Positions 43,133 to 53,590 are shown, numbered from the stretch's first letter. The stretch: 64,000 nt of DNA from Leptolyngbya sp. FACHB-261 (GCF_014696065.1 NZ_JACJPL010000013.1:62001-126000); one strand, 5' to 3'. Program-made: numbers and translations. Notes: a model not told the origin generated them from the sequence alone.

Positions 43133-43588
43133 AGCTCAGGGGAGGAAGCGCTCACTCTACCCTAGAATCGCTCAGCGCCTTCGGGTAGCCCTTAAAGATG
43201 GATAAAGCAGCCTGAATGGCAAGATCATCAGTGGGTAGAGGCCTCTCCAGCCTTCCCTTTGGATCTCATGATTGTAGAAGGGCAATCTCAGGTCGAGCAC
43301 CTTGAACTCGTCTGCTACCTGAGTTTAATTACAGGTGCCGAACAAATTGATACTCCAACCCTAAGGAACTGCATTAATACGCAAGTGCCTCTGGGGTGAC
43401 AACGATTACACTTTATGGTTGCTGATGCACTCTGAGTAGCATTCGATGAGGCAGCAAGGTCATACTGCTGGTGGATTCTCTTGATCACTATCGGAAGTAG
43501 GCTGAAATTTCTGTGGTGGTGTTGTTAAGTTCATAGTTAATAACAATAAGCACAGATTCAAATCAGCTTCCAGGGAAAGGCAGAGACA
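43133..43588. other. Intergenic region with a possible 43-residue frame
   Basis: A frame at 43268-43399 (MIVEGQSQVEHLELVCYLSL ... TPTLRNCINTQVPLG) reads like protein but has no ribosome site or known family; it may be a remnant. Nothing else is apparent between the divergent pentapeptide and HAD genes. Confidence 0.2.
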
Positions 43589-44128
43589 ATGAGTCTACTG
43601 ATGGTTGATCTTGATGGCACAGTTCGGAAACCCCTAAGCGGGCAAATTCACATTCAGCACCCCAAAGACCAAGGTCTAATTGAAGGCGTCAATGTGGCAC
43701 TGAGTGCTTACAACGACGACTGGATGATTGTGGGCATCACTAATCAAGGTGGAGTAGAAGCTGGGTACAAATCGATGCAAGCTTGCATTCAGGAGCAGCA
43801 ACACACCCTTCATCTTTTGCCTATGCTGCGCGAGATCTATTTTTGTCCAGACTTTGCGGGCAAGAAATGTTTTCGGGTAACGTTACACAATGCACACAAC
43901 CTGAGCAAAACTCAGTGGTCAGGGCAATACCGTAAGCCTGGGGCAGGCATGCTGCAACTGGCAATGGCAAAGCATCACCACAGCCCAGCTACTTCAGTAT
44001 ATGTGGGTGACCGAACTGAAGATGAACAAGCAGCTCATAGGGTAGGGGTGAGGTTTCAATGGGCATCGAACTGGATTGAGCAACATCAAGAGGCAACGAG
44101 TTTAAAACTGGAGGAGACTACACCATAA
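43589..44128 (+). CDS. HAD-superfamily phosphatase (polynucleotide-kinase-3'-phosphatase/HisB-N like)
   Basis: 179 residues. Motif I is VDLDGTVRKP (nucleophile D7, acid D9). Motif II lies in IVGITNQGGVEAG (T and N-Q-G-G as in PNKP and GmhB/HisB). A Cys and His set around YFCPDF ... KKCFRV may be a reduced zinc loop of GmhB type. Motif III/IV is KPGAGMLQLAM and YVGDRTEDEQAA. It hydrolyses a phosphate ester; the substrate (DNA 3'-phosphate or a sugar phosphate) cannot be decided from sequence alone. The gene stands alone with its own ribosome site. Confidence 0.75.
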   Translation: MSLLMVDLDGTVRKPLSGQIHIQHPKDQGLIEGVNVALSAYNDDWMIVGITNQGGVEAGYKSMQACIQEQQHTLHLLPMLREIYFCPDFAGKKCFRVTLHNAHNLSKTQWSGQYRKPGAGMLQLAMAKHHHSPATSVYVGDRTEDEQAAHRVGVRFQWASNWIEQHQEATSLKLEETTP

Positions 44129-44661
44129 CTAACTCAAATGCTCCGTGAAAAAACCATGTCAATCAGGGCCAGCAGGACGACTATTTTAATGAGGATCTCG
44201 CCAGCGGCTCTCAGAGAGCAAATCAAGTGGTGGAGCCGCCTAATTCAGATCTGTAGCCCTCGGCCTAGCCGCCCTCAATTAATTCTGACTGCTAGGTGAG
44301 AGTCTTAGGTTGTTTTCCCAAGGCTTTCTAGTAACATGACTTCTTTTGTCTAAAACTTAGGAGCATGTAAACGATCAGGGTGCCACTACCTTTTTCTATT
44401 GGTGGCGCGATTTTGAGCTTGCTAAGAACCCATAAAGAACTTGGCTTGTTCGCGCTCATTGGTATTGTCTTGCTGATTGGTCTGGTGCCTAGGCCTTGGC
44501 GCTAGCACAGAAGTCCGCAGTCCAATGGCAATCGCAGTCATCGGTGAGCTCACAACTTCCACGTCACTATCAGCGCCACTGTTGTGGAAAAGCAAACTCA
44601 CCTGGGCAGTAGACCTGTTGCTCAACAACTCAGGAGTTGTTTTTGGCCTGCAACAACTCTA
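44129..44661. other. Intergenic region with a terminator-like hairpin
   Basis: About 530 bases between convergent genes. AACAACTC-AG-GAGTTGTT (44624-44641) followed by TTT is a plausible plus-strand terminator close to the CHAT gene end. Two overlapping opposite-strand frames of about 70 codons exist here, but neither has a ribosome site or protein-like composition, so no gene is called. Confidence 0.4.
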
Positions 44662-47340
44662 TTACAGCCAATTTCCTAAGAGAACAAACGGTGCCCAGTA
44701 ATAGGGGGCTGCGTAATCGTCTTCTTGCAACAAAGCCACCTGAGCACGACGGAGGGCTTCGGCTTTCGTAATGCCAGGCTGACCCAACTCACGATAAAAG
44801 TTAATCATGAGCAATGATGTAGAACGATCGCTAACTGACCATAACGAGGCAAGAGTGCTTCGTGCGCCGGAGCGTACAGCCACTCCTGCCATGCCCAAGG
44901 CAGACCGCTTATCGCCTGTTGCCGTTTGACAGGCACTGAGTACCAGCAATTCGATTGGATTGAGTTTACCCTCTCTAGAGCGGAGCAGTTGGTCCAATTG
45001 TTTAACGTTGATGCGTCCATCCCAGGCCAAGATAAAAGTATCGTCAGCGTTGGAACTAAACTGTCCATGCGTTGCCAAATGAACGATTGGTGACGGAGTG
45101 GAATCGATCTGGTTCTGAAAGGCTTGATTAGTAAATGAGCCATTGAGAAGCACTTGAGCCGGGATTTCTGCTTCAATTTGGTTGATTTCAGCTACAACAT
45201 TAGGCAAAGCCGAAAAACCCTCCCGTGCTTGACTCAGCCCCGCTAGTAATCCATTGAGGTTCAGGCGTTCAAGTGGTTGAGGTTGAAGTAGTTGCAGGCC
45301 GGGGGTTAGTACAACGCTGTACTTTTCAATCAGATACTGCTGGCGATCATGGAGCACTGACATTGGCAGACTGCGGAGCAATCCATCTGGTACAAACACG
45401 AGCGTTTTGATGTTACTTGCTGCTAACTCAGCCTCTACAGGTCGCAGGAGCAGATCATAGATCTGTTGAGCAAGGGGCAACCAATCTTTTGCAAAGGCAG
45501 TAGGTCTCAGAGATTGACGCGTTTGGGTGAGGAGTTGCTCTACTTCCGCCTGGTTAAGAGACGACTTGTGATAGTGCAAAGGCTGATTGGGCAAGGACAC
45601 AATCACAGAGAACTGGTTGGGCAGGATAATCGGGTAGACAACGGCCGCTTTAGGATCAATCTCATCAATTTTTACAGGACGAGCATTCACACAAGCTTCT
45701 CGGAAGAAGTTGTCGAGTTCTGCCAACTGCAATGCTTCAATGCCCTCCCGAGCTTGCCTAAGGCTTTCCTGACTGGGGGCACTGCTTTCAGATTGCAACA
45801 ACAGTTCCACGAACTGCCGGTAGACAGGTTCAACGCTTTCTCGAAATGAGAATTGCACATCTTGGTTAACGGCGACCAGGTCGCTGCGCAGGGATTGCAG
45901 CGTCTTAACGGCCTCTGAATATGCAAAGGTTGCATTTTGCTGGTTGCCGGTGGCAGAGCAGGGCTGAGTGCCTCTACAGAAAATCCGTCCTAGCTGCCAC
46001 TGCCACTGATAAGCGATATCGGGTGCATCAATCGACTGAGCCAAGCTGAGAGCTTGTTGAGTCAGGGTTTTAGCGTTGTCCCACTGGTGGGTAGTCTCAT
46101 AAAGGCCGCCTAGGGTGCCCAGGGCATGGGATTCGGCACGACGATCACCTAAAGCCCGAACCTGCTGAACAGCAGTAGCTAGCTCCTTAGCTGAGGTGGT
46201 GAGAAGATTGGGAGACATAGCTTCCCAGCCCCTGCTTTTCATCTTCGTTAAGCTTTGAGCCAGATTAATTCGAGCGTAAGCTGCCAATCGACCCGGAGGT
46301 AACTCGACAAGCTGGGCTTGAATTTGAGGCAACAAACGTTGGGCTTCTGCTCGCCTATCGGCTTCAACCAGTAGGCTTAACTGAACAAGTTGAACTTGAG
46401 TTTTTGCTGTTAATGAGGGAGCGGTAGTTGCTGCCTGCTGGTAGAACGCTAGGGCCTTATCGGTTTCTTCTTGGGCACGAGTAGTGTTGCCTAGGCTAAA
46501 CAAAATACCGCTAAGATCTGATGCAGATTGAGGTGTTTCGTCTCGGAGTTTTTCGGCAATCGTCAAGCTCTGCTGCAAGACAGTACGAGATTGAGCCAGA
46601 TTGCCAACCAACCTCAGAATCTTGCCCAGATTTCTCAAGCCTGTTACCTTAAGCCGTGAATCGGGCTGGTCTTGTAGGAACTTTTCTACCTGTGTGAGAA
46701 GAGCTGTAGATCGTCTGTAAAGTCCTTCTGATTGTAAAGCCCTTGCTTGGTTGATCTGGCTGCCCAATATACCACTGGTATCTTCTGCTTTTCGGTAAGC
46801 AGTCTCAGCCTGCTGCCAGGTTTCCAACGCTTCTGATGCTTTACCTTGAGCCAGTTGCAGCTTTCCTTGAGTAGTGAGAACTTGGGCAAGAACTGATGAG
46901 GCATCTGGATTGGATGCTAGATTTTGAGCGTTTAGCAGTAAGATTGCCTGCTCGATGGCGCCATTCGCTTGGGTCCATTGTCCGAGGTCTTCAAAGGCAT
47001 TGCCGAGGAAACTGAGAACGAGTGCCTGATTGAGGCGATCACCTTCGCGCTCGTAACGAGCCGCGGCCTGTTGCCAAAGGGCAGCCGCTTCTGAAATTTG
47101 CCCTGCCTGATAGCGGTTTTCTGCCTGCTGCACGAGTTGAGCCGCAGGAGAAGTTGCGGAGGGTTGAAGGGAGTTTGATGTAGCGTTTGTCGGTTGCTCT
47201 CTATTCTCAGTCCTAGCCGAGTTGTCAGGTCCATCGATTGCAACCGCAATCTTTGCATTAAGGCCAATGGTAATAAGGAGCCCCAACAAAGCGAAGCAAA
47301 AGAATCGGAGCCATCCTCTCTTAGAAAAGAGGCGATGCAT
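44662..47340 (-). CDS. TPR-CHAT protein (caspase-like peptidase domain)
   Basis: 892 residues from ATG 47340 (MHRLFSKRGWLRFFCFALLG); an ATG 16 codons earlier is possible. A signal peptide or anchor (about 7-34) precedes about 450 residues of TPR helices (AENRYQAGQISEAAALWQQA, LVLSFLGNAFEDLGQWTQAN and others). The C-terminal CHAT domain (about 560-892) has the catalytic His H758 in VHLATHGQF and Cys C804 in VLSACQTATGD. CHAT domains are clan CD cysteine peptidases related to caspase and separase. In cyanobacteria, exported TPR-CHAT proteins are frequently encoded beside haemagglutinin-type exoproteins, as here: copies 2 and 3 lie immediately upstream on the same strand. Substrate unknown. Confidence 0.85.
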   Translation of the reverse strand: MHRLFSKRGWLRFFCFALLGLLITIGLNAKIAVAIDGPDNSARTENREQPTNATSNSLQPSATSPAAQLVQQAENRYQAGQISEAAALWQQAAARYEREGDRLNQALVLSFLGNAFEDLGQWTQANGAIEQAILLLNAQNLASNPDASSVLAQVLTTQGKLQLAQGKASEALETWQQAETAYRKAEDTSGILGSQINQARALQSEGLYRRSTALLTQVEKFLQDQPDSRLKVTGLRNLGKILRLVGNLAQSRTVLQQSLTIAEKLRDETPQSASDLSGILFSLGNTTRAQEETDKALAFYQQAATTAPSLTAKTQVQLVQLSLLVEADRRAEAQRLLPQIQAQLVELPPGRLAAYARINLAQSLTKMKSRGWEAMSPNLLTTSAKELATAVQQVRALGDRRAESHALGTLGGLYETTHQWDNAKTLTQQALSLAQSIDAPDIAYQWQWQLGRIFCRGTQPCSATGNQQNATFAYSEAVKTLQSLRSDLVAVNQDVQFSFRESVEPVYRQFVELLLQSESSAPSQESLRQAREGIEALQLAELDNFFREACVNARPVKIDEIDPKAAVVYPIILPNQFSVIVSLPNQPLHYHKSSLNQAEVEQLLTQTRQSLRPTAFAKDWLPLAQQIYDLLLRPVEAELAASNIKTLVFVPDGLLRSLPMSVLHDRQQYLIEKYSVVLTPGLQLLQPQPLERLNLNGLLAGLSQAREGFSALPNVVAEINQIEAEIPAQVLLNGSFTNQAFQNQIDSTPSPIVHLATHGQFSSNADDTFILAWDGRINVKQLDQLLRSREGKLNPIELLVLSACQTATGDKRSALGMAGVAVRSGARSTLASLWSVSDRSTSLLMINFYRELGQPGITKAEALRRAQVALLQEDDYAAPYYWAPFVLLGNWL

Positions 47341-47521
47341 TATGGGCTTTCCCTGATTGATTCGCCTGTTCCGGTGACGCTCACTCATCTGCTTGTGCGG
47401 CTACTTACAGTGCTGATACCAGTGGATGTCTTCTCGGTCTAGTGCTTATCGTTATCTCAAACTCAAGTTTTGCAGAATTACGACTAGGCCAGATCAGTGA
47501 GTTGATTTTACTTTAGGTAGT

Positions 47522-50500
47522 TTACTGCCTACCTTTGCAGATAACGGACTGATTCAGCATATTCTGCATGGTTGGCTCAGGGGTGGCCGCAACCAGGATG
47601 ACTTCTCCGGTCGGCCCCACCTGCCAACCGGTTGCTTCGATGATGGGCATGTCAGCAGTTGGGCGTAGAGTCTGAGTGCTGCCATCCAACTTTTGGCTTC
47701 TGATTTCTCTGGCCGGATTGGTCTGCTGAGCCACGGTTAGCCTGCGTCGGTCCTGCCACTCAGAATCATCGTCTAACTGTTGCTCAGGCGTGGGAGGTAA
47801 TCCCCCTCGACCCGTGACCACAAACGAGTTGCCCTGGTTGGCAGGACAGGCTTGAGCAATCAACCCTGATGGGTCTACCAGGTCAGTCGATAATTCCACT
47901 AAACCCGAAGTGGGGTCGATACCGGCAGTGGTGACATTAACAGTGCCACTTAAAGCAGAGTTGGCTCCAGTCGCGGTAATGTCGCTGAAGTCAGTAGGGC
48001 TAAGACGGGACTGAAGACCAAAGATTGCGAAGGCATTGATGCTGACATTGCCGCCGCGAAAGTCCTCAGAATCAGCACTAATGTTGCTGTCCTCGTTAGG
48101 AACTGCCACCAGAAAACGGGTATCAATCGCAATGTCGCCCCCGGGAATGTTGATGCCCGTCGCATTAGTTGTGATGTTACTGCCACGACGCAAGATGATG
48201 TCCCCAGAGCGCAGGTTGATATTGCCGCCACCGCCTGAAGTGTCAGCCCGAACTCTGCCCTGGTTGTTGAGGAAGATGCGATTGGCCTCCACAAACAAGG
48301 AACCAGCACTGCCTGTACCCACACTGCTGACGCTCACTTCTGCCTGATTTTGGATGTTGAGGTCTCCTGCTTGCAGCGTTAAGTTACCGCCTACTCCTTC
48401 ACCGCTTGTTTCAGCAGAGATGATGGAGCCATTGCCAGTGAGGGTGATGGACTCAGGAGCCGTAATGGTGAGCCTGCCACCCCGACCACTGCTGGCGGTA
48501 GAGGCAGAGATTTGGGCACCAGAGTCGAGCTCTACCCGCACATCTTGCCCACTGCCACGCGGTTGAATCGTTAAGTTACCTGCATCTCCAGTACTGGTCG
48601 TGCCCGCAAATAGACCACTGGTTCTTCCCGATAGCTGAAGGTTGGGCGTATTGATGGTGATATTGCCTGCCTGACCCCGGCTTGAGGTGCTGGTACGCAG
48701 TTGAGCCGCACCGCTCAATTGCACTGCATCGGCACTCACGGTGATGTCACCTGCGTCTCCAACTCCAGAAACCGTAGCCAAGAGTCGAGAGCCATCAAGA
48801 AGTGAGAGTCTACTTGCATTAATCTGAATGTTGCCGCCATTGCCTGTGCCAGCTGCCGATGCGGTAATCGAACTATTGTTTCGCAGCAGCACAAAATCTC
48901 GCACATTGAGGTTGATGTTGCCCCCCTCTCCAGAGACAGTAGCTGCAGTAATCGAGCCACCGCGATTTACAACAATTGAATTAGCGTTCACCCGCAATGT
49001 GCCAGCATTTCCAGTTCCATTATTGCTGACAGTGATATTTGCCCCATCACTAATGCTCAAACGAGGGGTATTAATGGTCAAGCTACCAGAATTTCCGCTT
49101 GATCTATCAGGTAGCTGAAAGGCTTGTTGTACAGATTCAGCCACAACAGGTGCAGCCGAACCTATATAACTGAATACAGGTTCGGCTGCACCACTGATCT
49201 CGACATACTCACTGGCATTAACCGTGACACTGCCACCATTTCCAGTTCCTACGGTGGAAGAATTAATGTTGCCGTTCTGAAGCACTAACTTCGCCGTGTT
49301 GATAGTGACTTCCCCAGCATCTCCAACTCCAGCAGTGACAGCGGTAGAAGCTATAGCGCTTTGAAGTGAGGGATCTGACACTCCTATTACTTCTACTGCC
49401 CTAGTTGCGTTCACCGTCACATTGCCGGCGTTGCCATTCCTAAAAGCGGCAGTTGATACCGTTGCTCCTCTTAAAACACTTAATTGCCCTGTTGATACCG
49501 TTACTGCTCCTCCGTCTCCAGAGTTGAACGAACCGCTACCGATAACACTGCCAAGAACACGATTTATAGGTGAGCGCCCAATCAGTTGGATAAAGTCAGA
49601 AGCACTTATAGTTACATTGCCAGCATCACCAGAGCCGTAGGAGCGGGTAAGGGTTGCCGCCCCACGTTGTGCTATTAACTGCTGAGTTGAAACTGTAATA
49701 TCTGCTCCACGTCCAACTCCCACAGTTTCACTGGTTAAGCCGCCATAAGTCCCACCATCTGGGCTACTCCCGCTTAGTTTTAAAGACTGAGCAGCATTCA
49801 CTCTAATGCTCCCCCCTGCCTGAGCTCCCTGGTTTTGAATTAACATAATTGAACCGTCTGCCAGCGAGACTTGATTTCCCTGCACCTGAATTGAACCGCC
49901 ACCACTCGCATCGGCTAATGCCTGCCGCGATAAATGAATGTCGCCCAAGGTCTGCGCTCCTGAGTAGCTCAAGGCAAAGCCGTCACTAAGGCTGACTTGC
50001 CCACTCCGGACGCTTCCCAATTCAATTCGTCCTTGCTCTGCTGTTAGAGTACCGCCATTAATGGCTATATCCCCGCCAATTAAGGCAAGGGTTTGACCGA
50101 CTGGCACCCATAATCCTGCTGCACTGTTACGTCTGACAATTGGGGAGAAAAAAGGCACTGCAACCGATAAATCGTATCCATTCCCCTGAAGGCTAATTTG
50201 CCCTGGATTGGTTCCCATCTGCAAGCCAACTGGAACGCTCACTGTCAACAGTGGTGGAGTTTGAGGATTCGTGGCACTGTACTGAAATCCATCAGCAAAG
50301 TTAATGCTGTTGGCAGTCGTGCCAATAAAGGAACCGCCAATATTGAGCGAGGCATTGGGACCAAAGATAATGCCATTGGGATTAAGCAGAAACAGATTGG
50401 CAGCACCATTTGCCCGAATCAAACCATCAATATTAGAAATCGACCCGCCTGTGACTCGTGTGAGAATGTTTCGAATACCAGCAGCATTGTTGAAGTAGGC

Positions 50501-50725
50501 AGAGCCGCCAGTCGGCACCGAAAACTGCTGAAAGCTGTGGAATAGGTTGCTACCCCGCCTTGCTCCGCCATCAATCTGAAAATTGGGATTACCTGTGACT
50601 TGCGATCGCTCTCCCCCAGGCAGCGTATTATCAGGCACGACTTGGGCAGTGATAGGTTGAGTACAGAGCAGCGCCCCCAGGGTGCTACCAGTCAAAAACC
50701 ATGCTTGCAAAGGCCAGTGGTTCAT
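47522..50725 (-). CDS. Two-partner secretion exoprotein, copy 2
   Basis: 1067 residues with the same signal peptide start (MNHWPLQAWFLTGSTLGALL), TPS domain (LFLLNPNGIIFGPNASLNIG) and C-terminal tail as copy 1. The part after the TPS domain (PLLTVSVPVGLQMGTNPGQI to about residue 300) matches copy 3 instead, and the last 260 codons match copy 1, so it is a mosaic. The middle is beta-helix repeats such as GNAGNVTVNATRAVEVIG. It is expected to be secreted by a TpsB partner encoded elsewhere. It lies about 180 bases upstream of the CHAT gene on the same strand, so the two may be cotranscribed. Confidence 0.88.
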   Translation of the reverse strand: MNHWPLQAWFLTGSTLGALLCTQPITAQVVPDNTLPGGERSQVTGNPNFQIDGGARRGSNLFHSFQQFSVPTGGSAYFNNAAGIRNILTRVTGGSISNIDGLIRANGAANLFLLNPNGIIFGPNASLNIGGSFIGTTANSINFADGFQYSATNPQTPPLLTVSVPVGLQMGTNPGQISLQGNGYDLSVAVPFFSPIVRRNSAAGLWVPVGQTLALIGGDIAINGGTLTAEQGRIELGSVRSGQVSLSDGFALSYSGAQTLGDIHLSRQALADASGGGSIQVQGNQVSLADGSIMLIQNQGAQAGGSIRVNAAQSLKLSGSSPDGGTYGGLTSETVGVGRGADITVSTQQLIAQRGAATLTRSYGSGDAGNVTISASDFIQLIGRSPINRVLGSVIGSGSFNSGDGGAVTVSTGQLSVLRGATVSTAAFRNGNAGNVTVNATRAVEVIGVSDPSLQSAIASTAVTAGVGDAGEVTINTAKLVLQNGNINSSTVGTGNGGSVTVNASEYVEISGAAEPVFSYIGSAAPVVAESVQQAFQLPDRSSGNSGSLTINTPRLSISDGANITVSNNGTGNAGTLRVNANSIVVNRGGSITAATVSGEGGNINLNVRDFVLLRNNSSITASAAGTGNGGNIQINASRLSLLDGSRLLATVSGVGDAGDITVSADAVQLSGAAQLRTSTSSRGQAGNITINTPNLQLSGRTSGLFAGTTSTGDAGNLTIQPRGSGQDVRVELDSGAQISASTASSGRGGRLTITAPESITLTGNGSIISAETSGEGVGGNLTLQAGDLNIQNQAEVSVSSVGTGSAGSLFVEANRIFLNNQGRVRADTSGGGGNINLRSGDIILRRGSNITTNATGINIPGGDIAIDTRFLVAVPNEDSNISADSEDFRGGNVSINAFAIFGLQSRLSPTDFSDITATGANSALSGTVNVTTAGIDPTSGLVELSTDLVDPSGLIAQACPANQGNSFVVTGRGGLPPTPEQQLDDDSEWQDRRRLTVAQQTNPAREIRSQKLDGSTQTLRPTADMPIIEATGWQVGPTGEVILVAATPEPTMQNMLNQSVICKGRQ

Positions 50726-50938
50726 TTGCTGTCTTAGCCTCCTGGAGTGGTACAGGCAGGATAGTTGCTGGAGCTTAGTTAAAGGAGGGACTTCAAGTTA
50801 CTTAGTTTGAGTTGCCTCTCTCAAACTTCTATAGACCCAGCATCAACGTCTAGACAGCAACAAGATAAAAGGATTATCAGAATTACACCAGGCAAGATAA
50901 GCAGGCAAGATAAGGGAGTTAATTTCACTTTAAGCGGT

Positions 50939-53440
50939 TTACTGCCTGCCTTTACAAACCCCTGACTGGTTCAATGGATTCTGCACAATTGGCTCAGGGG
51001 TGGCCGCAACCAGGATGACTTCTCCGGTCGGACTCACCTGCCAGCCCGTTGCTTCGAGGATTGGGCTATCTAACTTTCGGCTCCTGACTGCTGAGCCCTG
51101 ACTTCTGACTTCTCCACCAGTAGTCTGACTAGCCACGGTTAGCCTACGGCGGTCTTGCCACTCGGCATCATCATCCAACTGTTGCTCAGGGGTGGGAGGT
51201 AATCCCCCTCGACCGGTGATCACAAACGAGTTACCTTGCGTAGCAGGACAACCTTGGGCAATGAAACGAGCTGGATCAGCAACAGTGGTGGACAGTTCGA
51301 CTAAGCCAGAGGTGGGGTCAAGTTGATTGATATTGAGTTGGACGGTGCCACTCTCAGCAGAGCTGGCTCCGGTAGTGGTGATGTCGCTCGAAGTCGTGTC
51401 TTGAGAACGAAACTGGATGCCGAAGATGCCAGAGGTATTAATCAAGACACTACCGCCACGAGCGCTGACAGAATTGGCACGAATGTCGCTATTTTCAGTG
51501 GGTACAGCAACAATCGAGCCTGCATCAATCCGCATGTTGCCGCCATTGCCAGTACCACCCGCCGAGGTTGTAATTTGACTATTGCTTCGCAGCAACAAAA
51601 CGTCCTTTACATTCAGGTCAAGGTTGCCTCCCTCTCCAGATGCAGTAGCCGCAGTAATCGCACTACCACAGTCGATAACGATCGAGTCGGCATTCACCCG
51701 CAAAGTGCCAGCACTTCCAGTTCCCTCATTACTGACAGTGGCGTTTGCCCCATTGCTGATGCTCAAACGGGGCGTGTTAATGGTCAAGCTACCTGAACTT
51801 CCACTAGGTCTATCAGGTAATCCAAAAGCTTGTCGTAAGGCTTCAGGCGCAATCGCAGCAGCCGACCTCACTGCACTGGGTGCACCAGGTGTGAGGGGGC
51901 GACCACTGATCTCGACAGACTCTCTGGCATTGACAGTGATATTACCTGCACGACCAGTTCCTAGAGTAGAAGTCGAAAGGGATCCCCCATCCTGAATCAC
52001 TAACTTTGCAGTATTGACTGTGATCTGACCAGCATCTCCAGGACTATTAGTAGTAGCAGCTAGAGTACTTGGATTGGAAACATTACCCTGTCCAATCAGT
52101 CTTATCGAGTCGAGCACATTGACGGTGATATCTCCGCTGCGACCAACTCCAAAAGTTGGCGATGCGATGACTCCTCCATCAAGAACAGTTATCTCCTGTG
52201 TTGACACGATGACATCTCCTGCATCTCCAGAGCTGAAAGCAATAGTACTGATGGCGCTGCTTACACTAGGATTTGTAGGTGAAGTTCCAGTCAATTGAAC
52301 AGAATCAGAAGCATTTACAGTTATATTGCCAGCATCCCCAGAACTGTGGGAGCGAGCAAAGGCTGCCGCCCCATTCTGTACAATCAACTGCTGAGTTGAA
52401 ACTGTAATATCTGCTCCACGTCCAACTCCCACAGTTTCACTTTCCAAGCCGCGAAATTCAACATCTGCGTTGCTTCCACTCACTTCTAAAGACCGTGCAG
52501 CATTAACCCTGACGCTCCCGCCTGCTTGAGTCCCCTGGTTCTGAATCAAAAGAATTGAGCCATCAGTGAGCGATACATTATTACCCTGTACTTGAATCAA
52601 CCCACCTCCACTAGCATCGGCTAGTGCCTGTTGCGAGAGGCGAATATCACCAAAGCGTTGGCTTCCCTGATAATCAAACGCAAAACCAGAGGTCGTAGAA
52701 CTGAGGTTCACTTGCCCATCGCGCACACTACCTAACTCAATCCGCCCTTGTTCTGCTGTCAGCGTGCCGCCATCAATGGCTATATCTCCACCAATCAAAG
52801 CAAGGGTCTGAGCGGCTGGCACTTGCAACCCTGCTCCACTACCACCTCTAATCAGAGGTGAAAAAATAGGCACTGTAACGGATAAATCGTATCCATTCCC
52901 CTGCACCACAATCGGACCTGGATTTGCTCCCATCTGCAACCCAGATGGAACACTAACAGTTAACAACGGTGTCCTTTGAGGATTCGTGGCGCTGTACTGA
53001 AAATTATCGGCAAAGCTGATGCTGTTGGCAGTCGTCGCTACAAACGAACCACCAATGTTAAGTCGGGCATTCGGACCAAACAAAATGCCATTCGGGTTAA
53101 GCAAAAACAGATTCGCCGCCCCATTTGCCCGAATCAAACCATCAATATTAGAAATCAACCCACCTGTGACGCGAGTGAAAATGGTGGTGATGCTGGGTGC
53201 ATTGTTGAAGTAGGCAGAGCCTCCAGTCGGCACAGAAAACTGTCTAAAGCTGTGGAATAGATTGCCACCCTGCCTTGCTCCGCCATTAATCTGGAAATTA
53301 AGATTGCCCGTGACTTGCGATCGCTCTCCCCCAAGCAGCGTATTATCAGGCACGACTTGTGCGGCCATTGATTGAGCGAAAAGCAACGCACCCAGGGTGC
53401 TACCAGTCAAAAACCATGCTTGCAAACGCCCCTGGTTCAT
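50939..53440 (-). CDS. Two-partner secretion exoprotein, copy 3
   Basis: 833 residues. It has a signal peptide (MNQGRLQAWFLTGSTLGALL), TPS domain (LFLLNPNGILFGPNARLNIG), a shorter beta-helix than copies 1 and 2, and the same family tail (GNSFVITGRGGLPPTPEQQL) with a deletion between the tail and SPILEATGWQVSPTGEV. It is the most upstream gene of the minus-strand trio (copy 3, copy 2, CHAT). The untranslated leader (CACTCCAGGGGCTAAGACAG) is shared with copies 1 and 2, pointing to duplication of whole genes with their ribosome region. Confidence 0.88.
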   Translation of the reverse strand: MNQGRLQAWFLTGSTLGALLFAQSMAAQVVPDNTLLGGERSQVTGNLNFQINGGARQGGNLFHSFRQFSVPTGGSAYFNNAPSITTIFTRVTGGLISNIDGLIRANGAANLFLLNPNGILFGPNARLNIGGSFVATTANSISFADNFQYSATNPQRTPLLTVSVPSGLQMGANPGPIVVQGNGYDLSVTVPIFSPLIRGGSGAGLQVPAAQTLALIGGDIAIDGGTLTAEQGRIELGSVRDGQVNLSSTTSGFAFDYQGSQRFGDIRLSQQALADASGGGLIQVQGNNVSLTDGSILLIQNQGTQAGGSVRVNAARSLEVSGSNADVEFRGLESETVGVGRGADITVSTQQLIVQNGAAAFARSHSSGDAGNITVNASDSVQLTGTSPTNPSVSSAISTIAFSSGDAGDVIVSTQEITVLDGGVIASPTFGVGRSGDITVNVLDSIRLIGQGNVSNPSTLAATTNSPGDAGQITVNTAKLVIQDGGSLSTSTLGTGRAGNITVNARESVEISGRPLTPGAPSAVRSAAAIAPEALRQAFGLPDRPSGSSGSLTINTPRLSISNGANATVSNEGTGSAGTLRVNADSIVIDCGSAITAATASGEGGNLDLNVKDVLLLRSNSQITTSAGGTGNGGNMRIDAGSIVAVPTENSDIRANSVSARGGSVLINTSGIFGIQFRSQDTTSSDITTTGASSAESGTVQLNINQLDPTSGLVELSTTVADPARFIAQGCPATQGNSFVITGRGGLPPTPEQQLDDDAEWQDRRRLTVASQTTGGEVRSQGSAVRSRKLDSPILEATGWQVSPTGEVILVAATPEPIVQNPLNQSGVCKGRQ

Positions 53441-53590
53441 TTTGCTGTCTTAGCCCCTGGAGTGATATGGACAAGATAGCTCCTTTGGGTGATTGTGTTG
53501 TAAAAACTGCTGAAGGGCAAGCGGTCGACTTGACTAAAACTCGCTCAAACAACCACTCCTCTCAATTTGAGATTCGAAATTATGCTCGCG

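Noticed and set aside
44422-44701. Two opposite-strand frames of about 70 codons next to the CHAT gene
   Set aside because: Neither has a ribosome site or recognisable sequence; they overlap each other and a terminator-like hairpin.
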